Part shown: in pieces, positions 1-9,233 of the stretch
Layout of the letters: each line of letters starts with the position of its first letter
How positions within the stretch are numbered: the first letter of the stretch is position 1
Assembly (NCBI GenBank): GCA_019313385.1
Contig: JAFDBG010000010.1
Span: 1-32,334, forward strand
DNA from: Deltaproteobacteria bacterium
Lineage (GTDB): Bacteria > Desulfobacterota > Syntrophia > Syntrophales > UBA2210
DNA length: 32,334 nucleotides
Reading direction: 5' to 3'
The notes under the pieces: generated by a model
Database searches by the model: none
Seen by the model: only the letters and a program-made list of their open reading frames with translations
What the model was told of the DNA's origin: nothing
Made by a program: the position numbers and the translations under genes

Positions 1-608
<608 letters not shown>

Positions 609-632
609 AAAACTCAAGGAGGAGCAGATAAG

Positions 633-959
633 ATGACGGGCATGGCATACGCGATGGGAGCAGGTGGAGCAGGTGGTGGGGGAGCCCCCGGTGGAGACAT
701 GAACTTTATCATTGTAATGGTTGCCATCTTCGCGATTTTTTATTTTCTTCTCATACGACCGCAGCAGAAGAAACAGAAAGAAACGAAGGCAATGCTGAGC
801 AACCTCACCCATGGAGACATGGCAATCACAGCAGGCGGACTGCATGGAAAGATTACAGCCATTACCGAACAGATTGTGACCTTGGAAGTGGCTGACAAGG
901 TGAAGATCAAGGTTTCAAGAGCCTACATTGTTGGTGTCACACAGAAAGCTACTCCATAA
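633..959 (+). CDS. yajC: Preprotein translocase accessory subunit YajC
   Basis: This 108-residue inner-membrane protein associates with SecDF and SecYEG. It has a Gly-rich N-terminus (about residues 8-21), one hydrophobic segment (about 24-42) ending in the family-typical LLIRPQQKKQKE, and a small cytoplasmic domain with the GDMAITAGGLHGKI block expected of YajC. The ATG is preceded by an AAGGAGGA ribosome binding site at about 615-622. The gene lies between tgt and secD with short gaps (24 and 21 bases), so the three are probably cotranscribed. Function is assigned from family and context. Confidence 0.95.
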   Translation: MTGMAYAMGAGGAGGGGAPGGDMNFIIVMVAIFAIFYFLLIRPQQKKQKETKAMLSNLTHGDMAITAGGLHGKITAITEQIVTLEVADKVKIKVSRAYIVGVTQKATP

Positions 960-980
960 GCAGAAGAGAAAGGAACTCAA

Positions 981-2579
981 ATGTCCGACAAAAACATCAA
1001 GGTGAGGGGAATTGCAACGCTTGTCATCATTGCGGTCGCTCTGTTTTTTCTCATACCCTCTGTAACACAGAAGCTTCCTTCTATCTGGAAGGACAGTACA
1101 GACAAGATTCATCTGGGTCTTGATCTTCAGGGGGGAATGCATCTGGTCATGGAGGTGGAAACCGAAAAGGCAGTCGAAAGCACCATGGAGAGGATCTCGA
1201 ATGATCTGAAAGAGACCCTCATGGAAAAAAGGGTGCGTTTTAAACACCTGAGTCGGGAGGGCGGAGCTGGCCTCACCCTTGAATTGCCCGATAGGAAATC
1301 AAGCGAGCAGTTCGAAAAGATACTGAAGAACGATTTTCCTAACCTTGATATTAAATCTTCAGAGATAGCAGACGGGATAGAAAAGGTTTATCTGAAGATA
1401 AAGGATAAACAGATTGCCTCAATAGAAAAATTTGCCTTGGAACAGAGCCTTGAAACAATACGAAACAGGGTGGATGAGTTCGGTGTTTCTGAACCTGAAA
1501 TAATACCCCAGGGCAAGGATCGCATACTTATACAACTGCCGGGAGTCAAGGACCCGCAGAGGGCTATCAACCTGATCGGGAAAACGGCTCTTCTGGAATT
1601 CAAGTTGCTGGATGAAGAAAACAGCGTGGATGAGGCGCTCAAGGGAAAGGTGCCCTCCGATGACATCATAGCTTACGGATACAAGGTAGAAAGTGAAACG
1701 GGGGGAAGAAAGAAGACCCCGTATCTGCTCAAGAAAAAAACTCTCCTGACAGGCGAGTCCCTGGAGGATGCCAGGGTATCAATCAGCGACAGATTTGGCG
1801 AATCGTATGTCTCAATCAAGTTTGATTCTCAGGGCGCGAAGGATTTTGAAAGGATAACTGCAGCAAATGTCAAGAAACGCCTGGCAATTGTCCTGGATGG
1901 TGTGGTTCACTCGGCGCCTGTAATACAGGAAAGAATTTCAGGCGGTAACGCCCAGATTACCGGAAATTTTACCATGGACGAGGCACATGACCTGGCGATC
2001 GTTCTCAGAGCAGGCGCACTGCCGGCCCCTGTCAGGATACTGGAGCAGAGAACCGTGGGACCCTCCCTCGGCCAGGATTCCATAGACAAGGGGATTCTGT
2101 CCATAATTGTGGGCAGCATACTGGTTATACTGTTCATGGTAATGTACTATAACCTGTCAGGGATTGTCGCCGATGTTGCTCTCTTCCTGAACATAATACT
2201 GATCCTGGGCGCGCTTGCCGCATTCAAGGCAACTCTGACTCTTCCCGGTATCGCCGGTATCGTGCTGACCATAGGTATGGCCGTAGACGCGAACGTCCTC
2301 ATATTCGAGAGGATCAGGGAGGAGTTGAGGCTGGGCAAGTCCCCCCGGGCTGCCATAGCGGGAGGATACTCGAAGGCCCTACTCACTATTGTGGATGCAA
2401 ATGTCACCACCCTTATCGCCGCTCTGGTGCTTTTCCAGTTCGGGACGGGACCCGTCAAGGGCTTTGCCGTAACACTCAGCATAGGCATAATATGTAGTAT
2501 GTTCACAGCCATCTTTGTGACGAGAATAATTTACGACTATTTCGTATGGAACATAAATATCAAGAGAGTAAGCATATAA
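981..2579 (+). CDS. secD: Protein translocase subunit SecD
   Basis: SecD is an RND-superfamily membrane protein that works with SecF to use the proton gradient to complete protein translocation on the periplasmic side. This one is 532 residues, shorter than the E. coli protein (about 615) but usual for this group. It has an N-terminal membrane segment (about residues 11-30), then the signature DLQGGMHLVMEV and a large periplasmic region. The C-terminal block of membrane helices (about 370-525) contains the conserved GMAVDANVLIFERIREE motif. A GGAA-type ribosome binding site precedes the ATG. secF follows after 37 bases. Confidence 0.96.
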   Translation: MSDKNIKVRGIATLVIIAVALFFLIPSVTQKLPSIWKDSTDKIHLGLDLQGGMHLVMEVETEKAVESTMERISNDLKETLMEKRVRFKHLSREGGAGLTLELPDRKSSEQFEKILKNDFPNLDIKSSEIADGIEKVYLKIKDKQIASIEKFALEQSLETIRNRVDEFGVSEPEIIPQGKDRILIQLPGVKDPQRAINLIGKTALLEFKLLDEENSVDEALKGKVPSDDIIAYGYKVESETGGRKKTPYLLKKKTLLTGESLEDARVSISDRFGESYVSIKFDSQGAKDFERITAANVKKRLAIVLDGVVHSAPVIQERISGGNAQITGNFTMDEAHDLAIVLRAGALPAPVRILEQRTVGPSLGQDSIDKGILSIIVGSILVILFMVMYYNLSGIVADVALFLNIILILGALAAFKATLTLPGIAGIVLTIGMAVDANVLIFERIREELRLGKSPRAAIAGGYSKALLTIVDANVTTLIAALVLFQFGTGPVKGFAVTLSIGIICSMFTAIFVTRIIYDYFVWNINIKRVSI

Positions 2580-2616
2580 CAAAAACTAAAGAATTTAGAC
2601 TGAAACGGAGACGTTG

Positions 2617-3537
2617 ATGGAAATTATAAGGCCCGGAATAAACATTGACCTTGTCGGAAAGATGAAGATTGCTTTTGCAGCCTCGCTGCTTGCGATAATC
2701 ATAAGCATACTATCCCTGATATTGCACGGCGGACCCAATCTGGGCATAGATTTCGCCGGGGGGACGCTGGTACAGATAAAGTTTTCTCAGGAAACAAGTA
2801 CGGACGGAATAAGGGATGCTCTAAAGACTATCGGTCTCGGGAACAGCGTTATTCAGCGTTTCGGATATCATGATAACAACGAGTTCCTGATCAAGACAGA
2901 AAAGTCCAGCTCCGCTCTCAAGGGACTGTCGAACAAGATTGAAGAGGCCCTGAATTCTTCCTATAACAATGGAGATTTTGAGATAAGAAGGGTTGAAGTC
3001 GTAGGGCCGAAGGTGGGCAGGGACCTGAGAGAAAAAGGTATGCTGGCTATGCTTTACGCGATAATAGGAATACTGATTTATGTTACTTGGAGATTTGAGC
3101 TGCGCTATGCCGTCGGTGCAATTATAGCCCTTATGCATGATGTTCTCATCACTGTCGGAGTCTTTTCTCTATTGGGCAAGGAGTTCACGCTTCCCATAAT
3201 TGCGGCGCTGTTGACAATTATAGGTTATTCACTCAATGACACTATCGTCGTATATGACAGGATAAGGGAAAATATAAAGGGCATAAAAAAGCAATCGCTT
3301 AAAGATATAGTCAACTCAAGTATAAATCAGGTACTGAGCAGAACGGTGCTTACATCGGCTACAACCCTGCTTGTCGTCCTTGCCCTGTTTATTTTCGGTG
3401 GAGCAGTCATCCATGATTTTGCCTTCGCTCTGCTGATAGGAATAATCGTGGGAACATATTCCTCCATATTTGTTGCCAGTCCAACTATTCTGGTCTGGGA
3501 ATCTATCAGACCTTCAAAGGAAAAGAGGAAAAAATAG
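2617..3537 (+). CDS. secF: Protein translocase subunit SecF
   Basis: This is the partner of SecD, 306 residues from the ATG at 2617. A TTG three bases upstream (2614) is in frame, but the GGAG at about 2607-2610 is better spaced (6 bases) from the ATG, so the ATG is chosen. Visible features are a first membrane segment (about residues 16-38), the SecF signature IDFAGGTLVQIKF, a periplasmic loop, and five further helices. The conserved YSLNDTIVVYDRIREN motif lies between the membrane segments. The stop codon is separated from the next gene by a single base if that gene starts at its TTG. Confidence 0.95.
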   Translation: MEIIRPGINIDLVGKMKIAFAASLLAIIISILSLILHGGPNLGIDFAGGTLVQIKFSQETSTDGIRDALKTIGLGNSVIQRFGYHDNNEFLIKTEKSSSALKGLSNKIEEALNSSYNNGDFEIRRVEVVGPKVGRDLREKGMLAMLYAIIGILIYVTWRFELRYAVGAIIALMHDVLITVGVFSLLGKEFTLPIIAALLTIIGYSLNDTIVVYDRIRENIKGIKKQSLKDIVNSSINQVLSRTVLTSATTLLVVLALFIFGGAVIHDFAFALLIGIIVGTYSSIFVASPTILVWESIRPSKEKRKK

Positions 3538-3538
3538 A

Positions 3539-4051
3539 TTGCCTCTCTTCGAAACAACTGTGTTGACGATATTTATTATTATATTATTTATCGGACTCTT
3601 TTCCATTATATTTGGTCTCCCGGGAACCTTTCTGATCCTTGGAGATGTTATTATCTACTCCTGGATAACAGGTTTTGAGAAGATTGGTTTTAAGATAATT
3701 ATTGCGCTTGTCTTTATTTCGCTGCTGGCGGAGACTATGGATTTTTTCCTGGGAATCGCGGGTGCCAGGAGATATGGTTCATCGAAGACAGGCGTAGCAT
3801 TATCCATCATTGGAGGAATCATTGGGGCAATCCTGATGGCCCCAATCCTGTTCGGTCTGGGCGCCATAATCGGCGTTTTTATCGGGGGCTTTGCCGGGGC
3901 ATTCATTGGGGAATATCTGGAACAGCGAAAGCTGAAATCGGCCATGATGGCGGGGTATGGCGCTTTGATAGGAAAAATTGCCGGAACACTGGCTAAGGGA
4001 TCACTCGCTATTGTGATGATAGTAATAACGATGTCGGCGATATATTCATAA
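3539..4051 (+). CDS. DUF456 family membrane protein
   Basis: This is a small polytopic membrane protein resembling the DUF456 family, whose function is not known. The frame is open back into secF, but the best start is a TTG at 3539 (170 residues), about ten bases after an AGAGGA sequence at the end of secF. A GTG at 3560 is an alternative. The sequence has Gly/Ala/Ile-rich hydrophobic stretches with repeated glycine motifs (GGIIGAILMAPILFGLGAIIG and GGFAGAFIGEYLE) of the kind seen in that family. It sits between secF and lepB with gaps of 1 and 13 bases, which ties its expression to protein export, but a direct role there is only inference. Confidence 0.8.
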   Translation: MPLFETTVLTIFIIILFIGLFSIIFGLPGTFLILGDVIIYSWITGFEKIGFKIIIALVFISLLAETMDFFLGIAGARRYGSSKTGVALSIIGGIIGAILMAPILFGLGAIIGVFIGGFAGAFIGEYLEQRKLKSAMMAGYGALIGKIAGTLAKGSLAIVMIVITMSAIYS

Positions 4052-4064
4052 TTAGGAAATTATC

Positions 4065-4679
4065 ATGAGCAAAAACAGGAAAAGCGTGATTAGAGAATAT
4101 GCGGAAGCAATAATAATAGCCATACTTATAGCTCTTTTCATCAGGACTTTTGTCGTTCAGGCATTCAAGATACCTTCCGGTTCGATGAAGCCAACCCTCC
4201 AGATAGGAGATCACCTGCTCGTCAATAAATTCACCTACGGCATAAAGATACCTTTTATAAGAAAAACTCTGATACCCATGAATGACCCCCGGAGGGAAGA
4301 CATCGTAGTCTTCGTATATCCGATGGACAGAACAAAGGATTTCATAAAGAGAGTGGTAGGTATAGCAGGGGACACTATCGAAATAAAAGACAAGGAAATA
4401 TACCTGAATGGCTCTCCCTACGATGATGGCCACGGGGTTTATACCGACAGCATACTTTTTCCGGCATCGATACAGCCGCGCGATAATTTCGGACCGGTCA
4501 CAGTTCCAGCCGAGCATATATTTGTTATGGGGGACAACAGGGATCGGAGCTATGACAGCAGGTTCTGGGGATTTGTAGATCTGAAGGACGTTCTGGGCAA
4601 GGCATTCATCATATACTGGTCATGGAATAAAGATAATAAAGACGTCAGGTGGGTCAGGATGGGCAGCATACTTCATTAA
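4065..4679 (+). CDS. lepB: Signal peptidase I
   Basis: This 204-residue type I signal peptidase (S26 family) removes signal peptides from exported proteins at the outer face of the inner membrane. It has one N-terminal membrane anchor (about residues 13-30). The catalytic serine is Ser40 in IPSGSMKPTL, and the general-base lysine is Lys95 in DFIKRVVGIAGD. The C-terminal signature is MGDNRDRSYDSRFWG. The short form with a single anchor is normal outside the enterobacteria. It closes the sec gene run, and a new promoter appears a few bases after its stop. Confidence 0.96.
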   Translation: MSKNRKSVIREYAEAIIIAILIALFIRTFVVQAFKIPSGSMKPTLQIGDHLLVNKFTYGIKIPFIRKTLIPMNDPRREDIVVFVYPMDRTKDFIKRVVGIAGDTIEIKDKEIYLNGSPYDDGHGVYTDSILFPASIQPRDNFGPVTVPAEHIFVMGDNRDRSYDSRFWGFVDLKDVLGKAFIIYWSWNKDNKDVRWVRMGSILH

Positions 4680-4683
4680 CATC

Positions 4684-4712
4684 TTGACAGAAAGAATAAA
4701 CGCTGGTATCTG
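4684..4712 (+). promoter_or_regulatory. Candidate sigma-70 promoter for the pyr operon
   Basis: A perfect -35 hexamer TTGACA (4684-4689) is followed after 17 bases by TATCTG (4707-4712). That weak -10 is helped by an extended TG at 4704-4705. It begins five bases after the lepB stop. The predicted start near 4719 gives a leader of about 110 bases before the terminator at 4797. This is a pattern match only. Confidence 0.5.
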
Positions 4713-4757
4713 TAACCGAGTTTGCTGAGCATATAGACTGGTTGAAAGGAGTTCCCC

Positions 4758-4793
4758 GTGTTTCTCGATCACTTCGTCAAAAAATGGTACTAA
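4758..4793 (+). CDS. Putative 11-residue leader peptide of the pyr attenuator
   Basis: A very short ORF starts with GTG and reads MFLDHFVKKWY, then TAA. A textbook ribosome binding site, AAAGGAG (4745-4751), sits six bases before the start. Its stop codon falls four bases before the 5' arm of an intrinsic terminator, so a ribosome finishing this ORF would mask that arm. The arrangement matches ribosome-coupled attenuation as known for pyrBI of E. coli, although that leader peptide is much longer. It contains no run of one amino acid's codons, which argues against amino-acid sensing. Function is inferred from position only. Confidence 0.5.
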   Translation: MFLDHFVKKWY

Positions 4794-4796
4794 ATG

Positions 4797-4828
4797 GCCT
4801 TCTCACTTTGTGGGAAGGCTTTTTTTTT
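4797..4828 (+). terminator. Intrinsic terminator (attenuator) between lepB and pyrR
   Basis: A ten-base-pair stem (GCCTTCTCAC against GTGGGAAGGC, one G-T pair) with a three-base loop is followed directly by nine T residues (4820-4828). It lies downstream of a promoter and a leader ORF and upstream of pyrR. It may therefore act as a regulated attenuator as well as ending lepB transcripts. Confidence 0.85.
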
Positions 4829-4846
4829 GAAACAAATTGGAGGGGG

Positions 4847-4862
4847 GTTATCTTCGGATAAC
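4847..4862 (+). promoter_or_regulatory. TTCG-tetraloop hairpin in the pyrR 5' leader
   Basis: A perfect six-base-pair stem (GTTATC/GATAAC) is closed by TTCG, an exceptionally stable RNA tetraloop. It directly follows a G-rich run (4839-4847) and ends six bases before the pyrR ribosome binding site AAGGA (4868-4872). It has no T-run, so it is not a terminator. It could influence translation initiation or mRNA stability, or be a protein-binding site. Confidence 0.5.
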
Positions 4863-4882
4863 AGATTAAGGAATTAATAAAA

Positions 4883-5419
4883 ATGAAAAAGAAGCAAGTG
4901 GTTATGGATGCGGATGGGATTGAAAGGTCCCTTACGAGAATCGCCTACGAAATATTAGAACGGAATAAGGGTACAGACAATCTTATCATCATCGGTATAA
5001 GAAAAGGGGGGGTATCCCTAGCGGAGAGACTCCGCGAAAAGATATCCACCATTGAGAAAACCGAGATCATGTACGGAACACTTGACATAACACTCTACCG
5101 GGATGATGTGCTGACAACAGGTAAGAGACCGGAGATTGAAAAAACTTATATCCCCTTTCCTCTTGATCACAAGAGGGTCGTCATTGTGGACGATGTCCTC
5201 TTTACTGGCAGGACTGTAAGGGCCGCCATGGATGCGCTTATGGACTTCGGAAGGCCCGAACTGATACAGCTCGCTGTTCTCATCGACAGGGGGCACAGGG
5301 AGTTTCCCATCAGGGCTGATTTTATAGGTGAGACTCTTCCCTCCTCGCTATGGGAAAATATCAGTGTTAATCTCTTAGACAACAGGGACATTGACGAGGT
5401 TGTAATCGAAGAAAGTTAG
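4883..5419 (+). CDS. pyrR: Bifunctional pyr operon regulator / uracil phosphoribosyltransferase PyrR
   Basis: This 178-residue PyrR protein of the type I phosphoribosyltransferase fold typically binds pyr mRNA in a UMP- and PRPP-dependent way, and many members also have uracil phosphoribosyltransferase activity. The PRPP-binding loop VIVDDVLFTGRTVRAA (Asp103-Asp104) and the IGIRKGG block near residue 40 are intact. AAGGA at 4868-4872 precedes the ATG by ten bases. The gene heads pyrR-pyrB-pyrC and follows a terminator, as expected for an autoregulated pyr operon. I could not recognise the classical Bacillus PyrR-binding loop in the leader, so the RNA target here is uncertain. Confidence 0.93.
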   Translation: MKKKQVVMDADGIERSLTRIAYEILERNKGTDNLIIIGIRKGGVSLAERLREKISTIEKTEIMYGTLDITLYRDDVLTTGKRPEIEKTYIPFPLDHKRVVIVDDVLFTGRTVRAAMDALMDFGRPELIQLAVLIDRGHREFPIRADFIGETLPSSLWENISVNLLDNRDIDEVVIEES

Positions 5420-5503
5420 CACAGGGCGCACTACAAAGGCACAGTCATCCGCATGTGTGCGCAGACCGGTTTATTCACGTCCGGCTGGAGGTTGCGAAAC
5501 GCC

Positions 5504-6427
5504 ATGAACTTATCAAAAAAAGATATGCTGGGGGTAATGGATCTTCCGAAGGAGGAAATCGACCTGATACTCGATACGGCGGAATCCTTTAAGGAAATAT
5601 CGACCAGAACGATCAAGAAGGTCCCTACCCTCAGGGGCAAAACGGTTATTACCCTCTTCTTCGAGGCAAGCACCAGAACGAGAACATCTTTTGAAATCGC
5701 GGCAAAACGACTGGGCGCCGACACAATAAATATCTCGGCATCCACAAGCAGCGTGGTTAAGGGAGAATCACTCATCGATACCGCGAGGAACCTGGAATCC
5801 ATGAACCCGGATATCATAATAATCCGTCACAGCGCCGCCGGTGCGGCACACATCCTCGGAAGTATGCTGAAGCAGTCCATCATCAACGCGGGAGACGGGG
5901 CGCACGAACATCCCACCCAGGCCCTTCTTGACATGCTCACGATACGAGAGAAAAAAGGCACTATCGAAGGTCTCAAAATTGCCATAGTGGGCGATATAGC
6001 ACACAGCAGGGTGGCGCGTTCCAATATATACGGCCTCACTAAAATGGGCGCGGATGTAGCGGTATGCGGACCGGCAATGATGATGCCGAGAGATATAGAT
6101 CAGATGGGTGTCTCGGTTTATTACAAAATGGAAGATGCCATAAAAGACGCTGATGTTGTTATGATGCTCCGCATGCAGCTTGAGAGACAGGAAAAAAACC
6201 TTTTTCCCTCTCTTCGCGAATATGCCAATCTTTTTTCTCTGAACCGGGACAATATCAGACTGGCAAAAGACGACGTGATCGTCATGCACCCGGGACCGGT
6301 AAACAGAGGCGTCGAAATCACTCCGGAGATAGCCGACGGCCCCCATTCCGTTATCCTCGAACAGGTTACAAATGGCGTTGCTGTAAGGATGGCTCTTCTA
6401 TATCTTTTGTCAGGAGGCATAAAATGA
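5504..6427 (+). CDS. pyrB: Aspartate carbamoyltransferase catalytic subunit
   Basis: PyrB catalyses the committed step of pyrimidine synthesis, joining carbamoyl phosphate and aspartate. It is 307 residues from the ATG at 5504, matching the family. An in-frame ATG at 5453 would add 17 unconserved residues and lacks a ribosome binding site, whereas TGGAGG precedes 5504 by 12 bases. Motifs are the carbamoyl-phosphate loop [10 protein letters not shown] (Ser56-Thr61), [14 protein letters not shown], and the C-terminal [11 protein letters not shown]. No regulatory chain (pyrI) gene is present here. The stop overlaps the pyrC start by four bases (ATGA), indicating translational coupling. Confidence 0.96.
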   Translation: MNLSKKDMLGVMDLPKEEIDLILDTAESFKEISTRTIKKVPTLRGKTVITLFFEASTRTRTSFEIAAKRLGADTINISASTSSVVKGESLIDTARNLESMNPDIIIIRHSAAGAAHILGSMLKQSIINAGDGAHEHPTQALLDMLTIREKKGTIEGLKIAIVGDIAHSRVARSNIYGLTKMGADVAVCGPAMMMPRDIDQMGVSVYYKMEDAIKDADVVMMLRMQLERQEKNLFPSLREYANLFSLNRDNIRLAKDDVIVMHPGPVNRGVEITPEIADGPHSVILEQVTNGVAVRMALLYLLSGGIK

Positions 6428-7722
6428 AGCTGCTACTCAAAGGCGGCAGGGTTATAGATCCCTCGCAGAATATAGATACGGTCACGGATATCCTGATAGA
6501 AGATGGAAAGATATCCATGATACAAAAAAACATCTCTCTTCCGGAAGCGGATTCCGGGGGTGATTTGAAGATATTCGACCTTAAAGACAAAATAGTCACA
6601 CCCGGCCTTATCGATATGCACACCCATCTGCGCGAGCCTGGTTTTGAATACAAAGAGACCATCCGGACGGGAAGCGAGGCTGCAGTAGCCGGAGGATTTA
6701 CCTCCATCGCCTGCATGGCGAACACCGACCCGGTCAATGATAACCGGTCGGTGACGGAATTCATACTCAAACAGGCCCGCCTTGCCGCAATGGCAAATGT
6801 ATATCCCATAGCGGCGCTCAGCAAGGAACAGAATGGAAAGGTACTTACAGAATTCGGTGATCTTAAAGATGCAGGAGCTGTTGCCTTTTCCGACGATGGA
6901 AATCCGGTCACAGACAGCGGATTGATGAGACACGCCCTTGAATACGCCTATTCCTTCGATATGCCGGTGATCTCACACTGTGAGGATACGGGTCTGTCAT
7001 CGGGTGGCCTGATGAATGAGGGGTTTATATCCACCCAGCTAGGTCTTCCGGGAATCCCCGGTATCGCGGAAGATATAATGGTTATAAGAGATATCATACT
7101 TGCGGAGTTCACGAAGACCCGTGTGCACATCGCCCACGTGAGCACGGCCGGCTCCGTTCAGGCCGTCAGAGAGGCCCGGTCCGCGGGAATCAACGTAACG
7201 GCTGAAACCGCCCCCCACTATTTTACGCTTACGGATGAGGCGTTGATGGGATTCTCCACAAATTTCAAGATGTATCCGCCTCTGAGAGGCTCAGATGATG
7301 TCAAGGCAATCAAAGAGGGGCTTCGAGACGGCACGATAGACACAATAGCCAGCGACCACGCGCCTCATTCATCCATTGAAAAGGATGTCGAATTTGAGTA
7401 CGCCGCGAATGGCATCACAGGATTGGAAACCTCCCTCTCTCTCTGCCTGAAACTGGTAGATGACGGCATCCTCACCATAGGCCAGCTGATAGAAAAGATG
7501 AGCGTAAATCCATCGAATATATTGAAAATACCCAAAGGTTCATTGAAGACAGGCTCCGATGCCGATATTACAGTTATAGACATGAATAAAATATGGACAG
7601 TTGACACAGACAAGTTCTGCTCGAAGGGACGCAACTGCCCCTTTAACGGCTGGGAACTCAAGGGGAAAGCGGTCATGACCATAGTCGGCGGAGACGTCAG
7701 ATACACGGACTTTGAGCTTTAA
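6424..7722 (+). CDS. pyrC: Dihydroorotase (class I)
   Basis: This zinc amidohydrolase of 432 residues cyclises carbamoyl aspartate to dihydroorotate. The metal-binding motif [10 protein letters not shown] (His66, His68) is near the N-terminus. It is followed by the ISHCED block, the IAHVST block and the C-terminal catalytic ASDHAPH (Asp311). Length and motif spacing fit the class I enzymes, in line with its neighbour pyrB, with which class I dihydroorotases can associate. The ribosome binding site AGGAGG lies inside the end of pyrB and the two genes overlap by four bases. No further pyr gene follows; the next gene is mgtE after about 140 bases. Confidence 0.95.
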   Translation: MKLLLKGGRVIDPSQNIDTVTDILIEDGKISMIQKNISLPEADSGGDLKIFDLKDKIVTPGLIDMHTHLREPGFEYKETIRTGSEAAVAGGFTSIACMANTDPVNDNRSVTEFILKQARLAAMANVYPIAALSKEQNGKVLTEFGDLKDAGAVAFSDDGNPVTDSGLMRHALEYAYSFDMPVISHCEDTGLSSGGLMNEGFISTQLGLPGIPGIAEDIMVIRDIILAEFTKTRVHIAHVSTAGSVQAVREARSAGINVTAETAPHYFTLTDEALMGFSTNFKMYPPLRGSDDVKAIKEGLRDGTIDTIASDHAPHSSIEKDVEFEYAANGITGLETSLSLCLKLVDDGILTIGQLIEKMSVNPSNILKIPKGSLKTGSDADITVIDMNKIWTVDTDKFCSKGRNCPFNGWELKGKAVMTIVGGDVRYTDFEL

Positions 7723-7777
7723 GCCACCTTAATTCACAAACCCCAAATTTTCAGAAATATATTGCCCACTCATCCCG

Positions 7778-7845
7778 CCGGTAATGGAGAACTGAGCCCT
7801 ATTTCGGTCTTGCCATGGCTCCTAAGAGATGGTAGTAAGTACCGG
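7778..7845 (+). promoter_or_regulatory. Candidate structured RNA leader upstream of mgtE
   Basis: The pyrC-mgtE spacer holds two nested inverted repeats. An outer CCGGTA (7778-7783) pairs with TACCGG (7840-7845), and an inner GAGCC (7794-7798) pairs with GGCTC (7817-7821). I do not recognise the M-box magnesium riboswitch in it. The pairing is short and could be chance, but a cis-acting element before a magnesium channel gene is plausible. Confidence 0.3.
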
Positions 7846-7871
7846 TTTAGCTTATCTAATGGGTGCCTGTC

Positions 7872-9233
7872 ATGAAAAAACAAAGAGAAGAAGAGATAGA
7901 ACATCTCGGCCAATTGAAGGAATTAATCCGCTTGAACAGGGAATTCGACATTATCGACCTGTTCTCAAACCTTCATCCGGCTGACATTGCCGATCTTATT
8001 GATAATCTCAAGGAACATGAAAAGATTCTTTTATTTTCACTCCTTGATGTGGAAAAGGCATCCGATGTTATCATCGAGCTCAGCGATATCTCGAGGGAAC
8101 AGATACTCGATGATATATCCGACAAAAAACTCGCCGAGATCGTCGATGAGATGGATTCGGATGATGCGGCGGACGTCATCGCCGAGATGTCTGAAGATCA
8201 GGCAAAGGCCGTCCTTGACGAGATAGAGCCTGAGGAATCGGAAGACCTCAAGGAACTCCTGAAATATGAAGAGGACACGGCCGGCGGCATCATGCAGTCG
8301 GAGCTGGTCTCGGTTCACTCAGACGCCACCATCAACAATGCCCTGAGCGCTGTGGTGCAGGCATCGGATGAGATCGAAAATGTATATAATGTATTTGTTG
8401 TGGATAGAGATGAAAAGCTCGTCGGCACTATTCCACTCCAGAAACTAATCATATCCAGGCGAAACAGTCCTGTCATAGGAGCCATCGACAAAGCTATACC
8501 GAGCGTTGGTGTTGAGGTTGACCAGGAAGAGGTCGCAAGGATGTTTGAAAAGTACGACCTTGTTGACCTTCCCGTTGTAGATCACGCCGGGCGTCTGCTG
8601 GGGAGAATCACAGTAGATGACATCGTCGACGTCATGGAGGAGGAAACTTCGGAAGACATCTACAGGATTGCTGGTCTTGCCGAAGATGACAGCATTTTCA
8701 ATAATCCCACACAATCCATTAAGCAAAGACTCCCCTGGCTGTATCTCAACCTCCTTACGGCCCTCGCGTCGGCGCTTGTTATAGGCTTCTTTGAGAATAC
8801 CATACAGATGGTGGTCGCCCTTGCCGTTTTCATGCCGGTAGTTGCTGGTCTTGGGGGAAATGCCGGCAGTCAGACGCTTACACTGATCGTAAGAGGAATG
8901 GCTCTCGGCGAAGTCACGTTCGAAAATTCAAAGAAAGCACTCTACAAACAGATCACCGTGGGAATTGCCAACGGCCTTGCGGTGGGCATTGTCATCGGTG
9001 CCATAGCATATTTATGGAAGGGAATGCCTGTACTGGGTCTGGTCCTCGGTCTCGCCATGATGATCAATGTGTTCGTGGGCACACTGATAGGGACATTGAT
9101 CCCACTTAGCCTTAAATGGCTGAAGGCTGATCCCGCCCTGGGCTCACATATTTTTGTAACAGCCTTCACGGACGCGTTCGGGTTTTTTTGCTTCCTGGGT
9201 CTCGCAACCATATTCCTTAAATTTATGACATGA
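7872..9233 (+). CDS. mgtE: Magnesium transporter MgtE
   Basis: MgtE is a homodimeric magnesium channel gated by cytoplasmic magnesium. Domains are in standard order: an acidic N-domain of helical repeats (LHPADIADLIDNL, then DDAADVIAEM), a tandem CBS pair (about residues 140-260), and a C-terminal five-helix membrane domain (from about 280). The membrane domain carries the conserved VAGLGGNAGSQTLTLIVRG pore motif. The ATG at 7872 gives 453 residues. A GTG at 7863 is an in-frame alternative, and neither has a strong ribosome binding site. The stop overlaps the recO ATG by four bases. Confidence 0.93.
   Translation: MKKQREEEIEHLGQLKELIRLNREFDIIDLFSNLHPADIADLIDNLKEHEKILLFSLLDVEKASDVIIELSDISREQILDDISDKKLAEIVDEMDSDDAADVIAEMSEDQAKAVLDEIEPEESEDLKELLKYEEDTAGGIMQSELVSVHSDATINNALSAVVQASDEIENVYNVFVVDRDEKLVGTIPLQKLIISRRNSPVIGAIDKAIPSVGVEVDQEEVARMFEKYDLVDLPVVDHAGRLLGRITVDDIVDVMEEETSEDIYRIAGLAEDDSIFNNPTQSIKQRLPWLYLNLLTALASALVIGFFENTIQMVVALAVFMPVVAGLGGNAGSQTLTLIVRGMALGEVTFENSKKALYKQITVGIANGLAVGIVIGAIAYLWKGMPVLGLVLGLAMMINVFVGTLIGTLIPLSLKWLKADPALGSHIFVTAFTDAFGFFCFLGLATIFLKFMT

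Noticed and set aside
4713-4882. Classical Bacillus-type PyrR-binding anti-antiterminator
   Set aside because: The conserved purine-rich loop sequence was not recognisable, and the terminator's 5' arm has only a weak upstream complement (AAGG near 4746).
5453-5503. Upstream ATG extension of PyrB
   Set aside because: It has no ribosome binding site, and the extra 17 residues are outside the conserved family start.
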